DNA of 7,065 bases from Blastocatellia bacterium. Its GTDB lineage: Bacteria > Acidobacteriota > Blastocatellia > Chloracidobacteriales > JADJPF01. Location: assembly GCA_016789295.1 (NCBI GenBank), contig JAEUQL010000185.1, positions 1 through 7,065 of the forward strand, read 5' to 3'. The position numbers and the translations under genes are program-made. The notes beneath the pieces were generated by a model. The model did no database searches and had not been told where the DNA came from. It saw only the letters and a list, made by a program, of their open reading frames with translations. Shown in pieces: positions 1 to 6,105 of the stretch; positions within the stretch are counted from its first letter, which is position 1; every line of letters starts with the position of its first letter.

Positions 1-385
1 CCCTTCTAACTTCATCTGCCAAATTAGAACAGTCAAGCATTTGATCAGATTCTTTTGCATACATCTTGCTTGAAAGATGGGCAACTACCAAGATCAAATC
101 CTCTCTTGCTGGTCGCGATATGTGACGGATTGCATATTTTTCGCCTTCAGAAAGAGGCTTAACAAAAGTATGTGAAAATCTAGTAAATATCTGTATTCTT
201 TTACACTCACCTTTTGAGAAACTATATAAGGTTTTTCTATCATTCAGCTTTGTTAAAATCTCTTGTGGCTCAAAAATAGATTCTGCCAACATCAGTATAT
301 CAACTTCATAGTCCCAGGCCAGTTCAAAGATTATTTCAAGTGCTTTTTTCTGTTTATTCGTGTTCCAAAACAAAAATGTGAGCAT
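1..385 (-). CDS. Endonuclease/exonuclease/phosphatase (EEP) family protein, 5' part only
   Basis: Codons 1-128 of a gene that starts at 385 and runs off the left edge. The frame has no stop. The ATG at 383-385 is the only ATG, GTG or TTG in this frame back to the upstream stop at 542-544, so the start is well determined, although no clear Shine-Dalgarno precedes it. The protein opens MLTFLFWNTNK, then has VDILMLAES at 28-36, KRIQIFTRF at 62-70 and LILVVAHLSSK at 97-107. This is the N-terminal half of an EEP-fold domain: Asn8 and Glu35 match the metal-binding Asn and Glu of the family, and the VVAHLSSK strand matches its core beta strand. The catalytic Asp/Asn and His of the second half lie outside the window. 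Known family members cleave phosphodiester or phosphomonoester bonds; the substrate here cannot be told. There is no signal peptide, so it is probably cytoplasmic. The gene is more AT-rich (about one third GC) than htpG, which may mean transfer. Family call is fairly sure, function is not. Confidence 0.8.
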   Translation of the reverse strand, partial: MLTFLFWNTNKQKKALEIIFELAWDYEVDILMLAESIFEPQEILTKLNDRKTLYSFSKGECKRIQIFTRFSHTFVKPLSEGEKYAIRHISRPAREDLILVVAHLSSKMYAKESDQMLDCSNLADEVRR

Positions 386-421
386 TACTGTGTTGATCTG
401 AACTCTAAAAATAAAAGAGTG

Positions 422-450
422 ATTATAGCAAAAGCTACCATCTATCAGAA
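422..450 (-). promoter_or_regulatory. Probable sigma70-type promoter of the EEP gene
   Basis: On the minus strand a perfect TATAAT (422-427) lies 17 bp downstream of a poor -35 match, TTCTGA (445-450). The predicted transcription start near 415 would give a leader of about 30 nt before the ATG at 385. The site lies between the htpG stop and the EEP start, beyond the hairpin at 471-501, so the EEP gene can be transcribed apart from htpG. Confidence 0.5.
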
Positions 451-470
451 AACATCTTTCTGCGAGATCT

Positions 471-501
471 ACAGAAGAGTACAGTTTATGTACCCTTCTG
501 T
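471..501 (-). terminator. Hairpin downstream of htpG, likely transcription end
   Basis: Arms at 471-482 and 490-501 form a 12-bp stem with one G.U pair (minus strand) around a 7-nt loop, 18 nt past the htpG stop codon. No clean U-tract follows on either strand, so this may be a weak terminator or an RNA 3'-end stabiliser rather than a textbook intrinsic terminator. Confidence 0.5.
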
Positions 502-519
502 TTGAAGATGTGATATTGG

Positions 520-2448
520 TTAGAGTGTTTTTAGAATCAGTTCAGAGACAAGCGTATTGAAACGCACTGGGTCGGGAAGTTCTGAACCTTCTGCAATGAG
601 AGCATAGCCAAGAAGAATCTCAGCATAGTCCCCAAGAGTTGAATCCTCGCGATTGGCATTGAAACGCTCTTGAAGCTTTAAAAAGATAGGGTGCTTCGGA
701 TTGAGTTCCATAATGCGCTTCTGCTTGATGTCCATCATCTTGCTGCGCTGTAGCAGACGTTCAAGGTGTGGACTGTAATCATATTCGCCACTAACAAGAC
801 AGACTGGTGAAGAGGTTAGGCGGTTTGAAAGACGTACCTCTTTGATATATGTATCGAGCTTCTTCTTTAACACTTCCAGCAGATCAGCATTCTCCTTCTG
901 CCTCTCTTCAAGGTCTTTCTTTGCTTTCTCCTTCTCCTCTTCGCTGCCAAGCTCGACAGCACCTTTACTAGCAGATTTCAACTTTTTACCTTCGAACTCT
1001 GGAAGCGATTGAACAAGGAATTCGTCTACTGTCTCTGTTAGATAAAGTACCTCATAGCCACGCTCTTTGAATGCTTCAAGATGAGGTGAGTTTTCGATCA
1101 TCTGCCGAGATTCACCCGTCATGTAGTAGATGTCCTTCTGCTCTTCTTTCATCCTACCAACATAGTCTTTGAGAGAAGTCAGCTTCTCCTGATCGTGAGA
1201 GCTTTCAAAAAGAAGCAGAGAGACGATTCTTTCTTGGTTCTCAAAATCGCCAGGGACTCCTTCTTTCAGAGCAGTTCCAAGCTCTTTCCAAAAAGCCAAA
1301 TACTTTTCAGACTCTTTCTCTTGCATCTCTTTAAGAGTGTCGAGAACCTTCTTTGTGATCCACTTTCTGATCTGTGTAATGTGTCGATCTTGCTGCAACA
1401 TCTGCCTGGAAATGTTGAGTGGAAGATCGGCAGAATCGACTATGCCTTTAATAAATCGTAGGTATTTAGGCAGCAGCTCTTCACACTTTTCCATAATGAG
1501 AACACGCTTGGCGTAGAGCCTCAGTCCAGACTCTGTTGCTGGCATAAAAAGATCGAAAGGAGCTTTTGAAGGAATAAAGAGCAGTGCTTGATACTCTATC
1601 CTACCTTCAGCCTTGAGTTGAATAGTCTTGATAGGGTCTTTCCAGTCGTGTGCTATCTGCTTGTAGAATTCTGCATATTCACTCTCTGTCACCTCAGATT
1701 GTGGACGTATCCAGAGAGGCTTCATCGAGTTGAGAGTCTTGTCTTCAAGAACTGTAACAGTCTGCCCATCTTTCTCTTCCTTGCGTACCTCTTTACATAT
1801 TATTGGATAAGTAACAAAGTCCGAGTACTGTTTAACAGTCCGCTCAAGTATGTTTGTGTCGGTAAAGTCTTCGATGCCACCATCAACATCTGCAGGCTTG
1901 AGATGCAGTGTTATAGAAGTACCTCGAAAAGGCTGATCAGCTTCCACAAGCGAGTAGTTGCCATCGCCTATCGACTCCCATTTTGTAGCAGTAGTCTCTC
2001 CGGCACGTCTTGTTACAAGAGTAACCTTGTCAGCAACCATAAAAGAAGAGTAGAAACCAACACCAAATTGGCCTATCAGTTCAGCAACACTGTTTTCAGA
2101 ATTTGCAGCCTTGATCTTTTCTCTAAACTCCTTTGTACCAGAACGAGCAATAGTACCTATGTTGGAGATAACCTCTTCACGAGTCATTCCGATACCATTG
2201 TCAGAGATGGTGAGTGTACGTTCTACAGGGTCGGTCTCAAGCCGTATCTCATAATCACTCCCAGCAGAAGGCTCTAGCAACTCTGGTTTTGTAAGGGCTT
2301 CAAACTTCAGCTTGTCTATAGCATCGGAAGCATTTGAGATCAACTCACGAAGAAAGATCTCTTTGTGAGTATAGAGAGAGTGGATCATCAGGTCGAGAAG
2401 TTGTTTGGTTTCAGCCTGAAATTGATAAGTCTCTGCTTTTGCTACCAT
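520..2448 (-). CDS. htpG: Molecular chaperone HtpG (bacterial Hsp90)
   Basis: Complete 642-residue Hsp90, close to the usual 610-640 for bacterial HtpG; it acts in the cytoplasm as an ATP-dependent dimer that remodels client proteins late in folding. The N-terminal GHKL ATPase domain (about 1-220) has RELISNASDA with Glu35 and Asn39, DNGIGM with Asp83, the lid segment NIGTIARSGTKEF at 96-108, and IGQFGVGFYSSF at 125-136. The middle domain (about 235-510) carries KPLWIR at 243-248 and the ATP-contacting Arg348 in DLPLNISRQMLQQ. The C-terminal dimerisation domain holds the typical RLTSSPVCLV segment and an ELNPKHPI motif. There is no eukaryotic MEEVD tail. The ATG at 2446-2448 is the first usable start: an in-frame stop lies four codons upstream. 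Ribosome binding is not obvious, with GAAGAG about 5 nt before the ATG and a better AGGAG about 15 nt away. No heat-shock operator of the CIRCE type is seen upstream. It appears to be a single-gene unit. The length and all key residues indicate an intact, functional gene. Confidence 0.98.
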   Translation of the reverse strand: MVAKAETYQFQAETKQLLDLMIHSLYTHKEIFLRELISNASDAIDKLKFEALTKPELLEPSAGSDYEIRLETDPVERTLTISDNGIGMTREEVISNIGTIARSGTKEFREKIKAANSENSVAELIGQFGVGFYSSFMVADKVTLVTRRAGETTATKWESIGDGNYSLVEADQPFRGTSITLHLKPADVDGGIEDFTDTNILERTVKQYSDFVTYPIICKEVRKEEKDGQTVTVLEDKTLNSMKPLWIRPQSEVTESEYAEFYKQIAHDWKDPIKTIQLKAEGRIEYQALLFIPSKAPFDLFMPATESGLRLYAKRVLIMEKCEELLPKYLRFIKGIVDSADLPLNISRQMLQQDRHITQIRKWITKKVLDTLKEMQEKESEKYLAFWKELGTALKEGVPGDFENQERIVSLLLFESSHDQEKLTSLKDYVGRMKEEQKDIYYMTGESRQMIENSPHLEAFKERGYEVLYLTETVDEFLVQSLPEFEGKKLKSASKGAVELGSEEEKEKAKKDLEERQKENADLLEVLKKKLDTYIKEVRLSNRLTSSPVCLVSGEYDYSPHLERLLQRSKMMDIKQKRIMELNPKHPIFLKLQERFNANREDSTLGDYAEILLGYALIAEGSELPDPVRFNTLVSELILKTL

Positions 2449-2614
2449 ATTGACTCTTCATATCTCCTAAACAACAATTTTTAACTAGCTTTGACTCTAG
2501 TGACAGATAGATTGCCTCTGTTTCATAACTCTATGCCTCTTTGGCTCAAGTTTCTCTTACAAATTCGGAAGCAGCAACCTAGCTACCACCGGTCTAGCTA
2601 CTATCTTGTCTTTC

Positions 2615-2642
2615 TTTATGATGATGATAGAGTGATTGTCAA
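2615..2642 (-). promoter_or_regulatory. Probable htpG promoter
   Basis: On the minus strand a perfect -35 TTGACA (2637-2642) is followed after 16 bp by CATAAA (2615-2620), a 4-of-6 -10 match. Transcription from about 2608 would give a leader of about 160 nt. The leader contains a near-palindrome at 2580-2600, two TAGCTA words flanking ACCGGT. No sigma32-type pair (CTTGAA with CCCCAT) at proper spacing was found. Confidence 0.45.
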
Positions 2643-2656
2643 GTCGAGAAAGAAAG

Positions 2657-2683
2657 GCCATTCTAGCTTTTGACCAGAATGGC
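2657..2683 (-). terminator. Hairpin with U-rich tail, upstream of the htpG promoter
   Basis: Perfect 8-bp arms GCCATTCT (2657-2664) and AGAATGGC (2676-2683) enclose an 11-nt loop. On the minus strand the hairpin is followed by CTTTCTTTCTC, a U-rich tail, and then directly by the TTGACA of the htpG promoter. It could stop minus-strand transcripts entering from the spacer and so insulate htpG. It is weaker than a classical terminator. Confidence 0.35.
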
Positions 2684-2714
2684 ACTAAAGGTAATGAGGG
2701 GGAAATCAATAACA

Positions 2715-2848
2715 GATCAAAATTTGATCCTAAATAGAGATCGATACTTGTTTAAGATCAGCAAAAGCTTTGCAAGATCTTTAGATCGCCAATTTCTAGA
2801 TCTGTAACTTTTTGCAAGAGTTGATCGATCAGCTTATATGTATTGATC
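2715..2848. repeat. Cluster of ten GATC sites
   Basis: GATC starts at 2715, 2726, 2739, 2756, 2776, 2784, 2799, 2823, 2827 and 2845, that is ten sites in 134 bp where base composition predicts about one per 250-300 bp. Several lie in longer palindromes or near-palindromes (TTGATCGATCA, AGATCT). CGATCA at 2826-2831 and TGATCG at 2844-2849 form a spaced inverted pair. The role is unknown: possible Dam-type methylation region, regulator-binding array or non-coding RNA. Confidence 0.6.
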
Positions 2849-2931
2849 GAAACTGTCCAAACCCTTATTTCAATAAGGCTGATTATTCTAGAAAGTAGAA
2901 GTGCCCCCAGCTTGCCAAGCACTGTTTTTTC

Positions 2932-2972
2932 AATCATTTAATCAATTGCAATCAACTCTAATCAACCCAATC
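2932..2972. repeat. Five AATC elements at near-helical spacing
   Basis: AATC starts at 2932, 2940, 2950, 2960 and 2969, giving steps of 8, 10, 10 and 9 bp. Three copies are extended to AATCAA. One-turn spacing puts all copies on roughly the same face of the helix, as in cooperative protein-binding arrays or mildly curved DNA. No known factor is assigned. Confidence 0.4.
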
Positions 2973-3092
2973 TTCCCTTTTCAAGAGTGGGGATATTGTT
3001 ACACAGAAGAGAAGTTTTTTCACCAACATTTATTAAACTTCTTGCAAAAGCAACCTTTGAGGCTCGTTTCAACTTAGTAAGCTCCTCATAAA

Positions 3093-3138
3093 ACAATGGA
3101 AACCATTGTAGAAAGCTTTTTATAAAAGCTTTCTACAA
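3093..3138 (-). terminator. Two overlapping hairpins after the peptidase gene
   Basis: The first hairpin is a perfect 15-bp stem, arms 3106-3120 and 3124-3138, with a 3-nt loop; on the minus strand it begins 13 nt past the peptidase stop codon. The second, ACAATGG with CCATTGT (3093-3099 and 3103-3109), follows it and shares the bases 3106-3109, so both cannot form fully at once. On the minus strand the second is followed by TTTATG, a short U-run. Together they most likely end the peptidase transcript. Confidence 0.7.
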
Positions 3139-3151
3139 GCTGAAAAAGGTT

Positions 3152-5179
3152 TTACTTCAAATGTTGTTTGAACCAGTCAAGAACTGTTGTGTACCAAAGT
3201 TCGCTATTTTGTGGTTTGAGTATCCAGTGTCCTTCGTCTGGGAAGTAGAGGAGGCGTGAAGGAACCTTGTTGCGTTGCAGTGCAGTAAACAACTGAAAAC
3301 CTTCGCCAACTGGGACTCTGTAGTCTAGCTCTCCGTGAATTACAAGCGTTGGTATTTTGAAATTCTTTGCATTGTTGTGAGGAGAGAATTTGGCGTAAAG
3401 TTCTGGATTAGTCCAAGGTGTTCCTTTGAATTCCCACTCAGCAAACCATAGTTCTTCTGTCACTCCATACATACTTGTTAGGTTGTAAACACCTGCGTGA
3501 GATACTAGAGCCTTAAATCTTGGGTTGTTTTGGCCAAGTATCCAGTTGACCATGTAACCTCCAAAGGAGCCACCTGCAGCACCTACGCGCTCTTTGTCAA
3601 CAAAACCCATCTCTAGAACGTGATCGACTGCACCTACAATATCTTCGTAGCACTTGCCACCCCAATCACCACTAATCTCATCAGTAAATTTCTGGCCATA
3701 TCCAGTGCTGCCGCGAGGATTCGGCATAAGCACTACATAACCAGCCGAAGCATAAATGTTGGGATTCCACCTGTAGCCAAAAGCGTGTGTCCAAGCTCCT
3801 TGAGGACCACCGTGTATGAGAACTACCATTGGATACTTCTTTGAAGGGTCAAAACCGACAGGTTTTACAAGTAGTGAATGGACTTTTGCACCATCTGAGC
3901 CTTTGGAAAATATATCTTCTGCAGGGCTAAACCGCCTCTGTGAGAGAAGCTCTGCATTTGTATTAGAGAGTTGTTTTACAGATCTTGTATCAATGTCGGC
4001 AACAAAGACTTCTGATGGCAGAGTAATAGAAGTACGCGAAAAGACTAGCTTCTTTCCATCGGGCGTGATAGTTAGGTCGCTGTTTGATGACTTATCAATA
4101 AGCAGGGTGATGTTTTCTGTCTGAACATCTACAGAGTAGATAGGTGAGTATCCAAAATCTTCAGATGTAAAGTAGATCTTTTTGCTGTCTGGTGACCAGA
4201 CGAAGTTCTCTATTGAGCGATCCAATTTCTCGCTAATACTCTTTGAACGCCCACTCTGTCTGTCATACAGCATCAATCGGAAACGGTCTGCTTCAAAGCC
4301 TGCTCTCTCTTGTGAACGATAGGCTATGTAACGACCATCAGGAGAATAGAGCGGATGAGTATCTGAACCACGGTTGACTTCTGTAATTCTCTTTGCCTCT
4401 CCACCATTTGCAGAAACCAAGAAGAGATCGTTGTTTGTACTAAGAGCCTCGTCTTCATCAGTATTTCGAGCAAAACAGACCTCTTTTCCATCTGGAGAAA
4501 AGACATAGTTATCTTGCCCACCCAGAGAGAATGGAGGAGAGTCCCAGTTACCAGGTGTTATATCTTTTGCCTCTCCACCATTTGCAGAGACAATAAAGAC
4601 GTGGTCGCGCTTACCATCTTTCCAGAAATTCCAGTGACGATAGAGTAGATGGTTTATCACTTTTGCTTTGACCTTGCTTGCTTCAACCTGCTGGTTGCGT
4701 TTGTTGTTGCAATCGTCATTTTCACACTCTGGATAGACTTCAGAGGTAAAGAGAAGGTGGCTACCATCTGGCGACCATACCATATCTCTTGCTCCTGTGG
4801 AGAGCTTGGTCAACTTTCTGGCTTCTCCACCACTAACATCAAGCAGCCAGATCTGCCCTTCACCATCGCGTGTAGAGACAAAAGCTATCTGTTTTCCGTT
4901 GGGCGACCATCGCGGTCGGTCATTTACTCCTTGAGAGCTTGTGAGCTGTCTAGCCTCTCCACCATCTATAGACACAAGCCAAATCTGACTTGAACGTCTG
5001 TTTGCAGCCTTGTCATAGGAAGAGACTACATAGGCAACAGTCTTGCCATCGGGCGAGACCTGTGGGTCGGCAACACGATTGAACCGAAACAGGTCTTCTA
5101 CTCTGAGTCCACCCTCCTGTGCTGATGCTACTGCAACAAATACCAAAAGCAGTATGCAGGTATAGAGCAGTCGTTTCAT
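3152..5179 (-). CDS. Secreted S9-family serine peptidase, dipeptidyl-peptidase 5 (DPP5) type
   Basis: Complete 675-residue protein, near the length of Porphyromonas DPP5. Residues 1-20 are a signal peptide (KR, then a hydrophobic run, ending ASA before Gln21), so it acts in the periplasm or outside. Residues about 21-410 form a beta-propeller of TolB-like blades with repeated SPDGK/SPNGK turns (for example VSPDGKTVAYV, RWSPNGKQIAFV), and four blades share a GGEA(R/K) loop. The segment LLYRHWNFWKDGKRDHVF is typical of DPP5-like proteins. Residues about 425-675 are the alpha/beta hydrolase: HGGP at 456-459 (oxyanion), GGSFGG with nucleophile Ser538, Asp619 in GELDYRVP and His651 in DEGHWI complete the triad. 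Expected activity is removal of dipeptides from the N-terminus of peptides for nutrient use; acylaminoacyl-peptidase activity is the alternative. A strong AAGGAG lies 8 nt before the ATG. It stands alone on its strand, with its own promoter and terminator hairpins. All catalytic residues are intact. Confidence 0.93.
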   Translation of the reverse strand: MKRLLYTCILLLVFVAVASAQEGGLRVEDLFRFNRVADPQVSPDGKTVAYVVSSYDKAANRRSSQIWLVSIDGGEARQLTSSQGVNDRPRWSPNGKQIAFVSTRDGEGQIWLLDVSGGEARKLTKLSTGARDMVWSPDGSHLLFTSEVYPECENDDCNNKRNQQVEASKVKAKVINHLLYRHWNFWKDGKRDHVFIVSANGGEAKDITPGNWDSPPFSLGGQDNYVFSPDGKEVCFARNTDEDEALSTNNDLFLVSANGGEAKRITEVNRGSDTHPLYSPDGRYIAYRSQERAGFEADRFRLMLYDRQSGRSKSISEKLDRSIENFVWSPDSKKIYFTSEDFGYSPIYSVDVQTENITLLIDKSSNSDLTITPDGKKLVFSRTSITLPSEVFVADIDTRSVKQLSNTNAELLSQRRFSPAEDIFSKGSDGAKVHSLLVKPVGFDPSKKYPMVVLIHGGPQGAWTHAFGYRWNPNIYASAGYVVLMPNPRGSTGYGQKFTDEISGDWGGKCYEDIVGAVDHVLEMGFVDKERVGAAGGSFGGYMVNWILGQNNPRFKALVSHAGVYNLTSMYGVTEELWFAEWEFKGTPWTNPELYAKFSPHNNAKNFKIPTLVIHGELDYRVPVGEGFQLFTALQRNKVPSRLLYFPDEGHWILKPQNSELWYTTVLDWFKQHLK

Positions 5180-5223
5180 TTACTTTACTCCTTATAAATT
5201 GTAGGGATATGTAGAAAAATGGA

Positions 5224-5253
5224 AATATATCACTCTGTCTGGCAAATGCTCAA
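5224..5253 (-). promoter_or_regulatory. Probable promoter of the peptidase gene
   Basis: On the minus strand TTGAGC (5248-5253) and TATATT (5224-5229) are 18 bp apart, and the -10 has the extended TGA just before it. Transcription starting near 5217 leaves a 38-nt leader that includes the AAGGAG ribosome binding site. A second pair nearer the ATG (TACAAT at 5198-5203) was set aside because its start point would fall inside the ribosome binding site. Confidence 0.45.
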
Positions 5254-5407
5254 TTTACAGACGTTACAAGTTTTTGATCTACGGCGCAAAACTTCACTAC
5301 CAAAAAGGTTTTCTAAGATAAGGTTATCAGAAAGTTATTGCCGCACTAATAACATTATATCTCTCAAAAAACTGAAATAGTAGTAGCATAAACTTTACTC
5401 TTGCTCA

Positions 5408-5438
5408 CTATTTTAGTGCTTCATTTGTACTAAAATAG
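5408..5438 (+). promoter_or_regulatory. Operator-like dyad upstream of the secreted-protein gene
   Basis: CTATTTTAGT (5408-5417) and ACTAAAATAG (5429-5438) are perfect inverted 10-mers separated by 11 bp, so their centres are 21 bp apart, two helical turns. The right arm contains TAAAAT (5431-5436), a possible -10 box. A third copy of the core TATTTTAG, at 5465-5472, abuts the ribosome binding site. The layout fits a dimeric repressor site overlapping the promoter. There is no T-run, so a terminator is unlikely. Confidence 0.5.
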
Positions 5439-5483
5439 AGTTACAAGCTCCTAACTCTGTTCCTTATTTTAGGGAGGTGGGTT

Positions 5484-6083
5484 ATGAGAAGCAAGAATGG
5501 ACGAAGAGTTATAATGTGGCTACTTCTTTCCGTGTTGTTTTTTGTCTCTATTGCACTTCCTTTTGAAGTTTTAGTGAAGGCTCAGGAACCTAGAACAGAA
5601 GAAAGAGGAGTAGTTACCTGTCCAAAAGCAGTTCCAGAAAAGGGCTGTCCCTGGACTGCCGTTGCCTCAACAGGAGCAATAGACGATCAGTCATTAACAC
5701 TGTTTGCCTTTGACGCTGCAAACCTGGGATTTAAGCCAAAGGTAGCAGGGACTATAGTAGCTCGCTACAACGTAACAAACACTTGCAGCCATCCAGACCA
5801 CACAATGATTCCAGGTTGGACTATACTGGAGATGGGTTCGACAGCTCCAATGAACAGTGTAGTCATGGCTCAATTCTATAGAGTAGACAAATGTACAGGA
5901 AAGCAGACGGTGCTCTGCACAGTTGCCAACAGAAGCAACCCAAACAAACCAGGAGAATGTCTCTGCTGCAGCTTCCCAAAAGAAGCAGTCGATTTTTCCA
6001 AAGCACTCTACTATGTAGAGGTGACTCTCTACAGCTCTGGTCCAACAGTTAAGCCACTTCTGCACACCTTGCGTATCTACTAG
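5484..6083 (+). CDS. Secreted cysteine-rich protein of unknown family
   Basis: A complete 199-residue protein that I do not recognise. Residues 1-33 look like a signal peptide: a basic start MRSKNGRRV, a long hydrophobic run from Ile10 to about Val31, then KA before Gln34. The mature chain of about 166 residues holds eight cysteines, at 46, 55, 101, 137, 145, 159, 161 and 162, the last three as CLCC. An even number in an exported protein suggests disulfides. The CLCC cluster and His103/His106 (HPDH) could instead bind a metal, but that is inference. Alternating hydrophobic stretches such as GTIVARYNVTN, YYVEVTLYSS and the end LLHTLRIY suggest a beta-sandwich-like domain. There is no lipobox, and no transmembrane segment after the signal. 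The start is well supported by AGGGAGGTGG ending 3 nt before the ATG; an inner ATG at codon 11 has no such site. It is followed by a GC-rich hairpin and so appears monocistronic. Being a real gene is nearly certain; its role is unknown. Confidence 0.85.
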   Translation: MRSKNGRRVIMWLLLSVLFFVSIALPFEVLVKAQEPRTEERGVVTCPKAVPEKGCPWTAVASTGAIDDQSLTLFAFDAANLGFKPKVAGTIVARYNVTNTCSHPDHTMIPGWTILEMGSTAPMNSVVMAQFYRVDKCTGKQTVLCTVANRSNPNKPGECLCCSFPKEAVDFSKALYYVEVTLYSSGPTVKPLLHTLRIY

Positions 6084-6105
6084 CTCTAGTAAGGTCAGTT
6101 AAGAT

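Larger units (their letters stand above)
2449..3151. other. 703-bp intergenic region between the peptidase gene and htpG
   Basis: No gene is recognised here. Reading from htpG outward, it holds the htpG leader with repeated CTAGCT words (2485, 2579, 2594, 2663), a promoter-like pair at 2615-2642, a hairpin at 2657-2683, a cluster of ten GATC sites (2715-2848), a small hairpin at 2863-2878, five spaced AATC elements (2932-2972) and the double hairpin after the peptidase gene (3093-3138). The 9-mer TTTGCAAGA occurs at 2769 and 2811, with an inverted copy at 3040. A 59-codon minus-strand frame (2758-2937) and a 42-codon plus-strand frame (2679-2807) are open but lack ribosome binding sites. The length is large for such a compact window, so a small RNA or a decayed element is possible. 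Confidence 0.7.
5180..5483. other. 304-bp divergent intergenic region
   Basis: This separates the minus-strand peptidase from the plus-strand secreted protein and must hold both promoters. The peptidase side has a probable promoter at 5224-5253 and a Shine-Dalgarno at 5188-5193. The other side has the TATTTTAG dyad (5408-5438), a third copy of the word at 5465-5472, and a strong AGGGAGGTGG (5471-5480) before the ATG at 5484. The middle (about 5260-5400) is AT-rich and shows only an imperfect dyad around GATAAGGTTATC. No open frame worth calling. Confidence 0.7.

Noticed and set aside
263..505. Open frame of 80 codons on the plus strand
   Set aside because: TTG start without a ribosome binding site. 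It lies opposite the EEP gene in the complementary codon register and its peptide has no domain character.
1588..2277. Open frame of 229 codons on the plus strand inside htpG
   Set aside because: Antisense shadow of htpG; the translation is Cys- and Leu-rich with no motif, and htpG is certain.
2491..2673. Open frame of 60 codons on the plus strand in the htpG upstream region
   Set aside because: TTG start, no ribosome binding site, overlaps the probable htpG promoter and leader, no recognisable protein.
2449..2700. CIRCE (HrcA) operator for htpG
   Set aside because: No TTAGCACTC/GAGTGCTAA inverted repeat on either strand.
2679..2807. 42-codon plus-strand frame beginning MALKVMRGKS
   Set aside because: No ribosome binding site, and its ATG lies in the right arm of a hairpin; length is within chance for this spacer.
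2700..3010. Replication origin suggested by GATC density and AT-rich DNA
   Set aside because: No good DnaA boxes (best partial match is TGTTACACA near 2997, 6 of 9), and no dnaA, dnaN or other usual neighbours.
5694..6065. Open frame of 123 codons on the minus strand
   Set aside because: Antisense to the secreted-protein gene. The peptide is rich in Cys and Trp as expected of a shadow frame, and the sense gene has a signal peptide and ribosome binding site.
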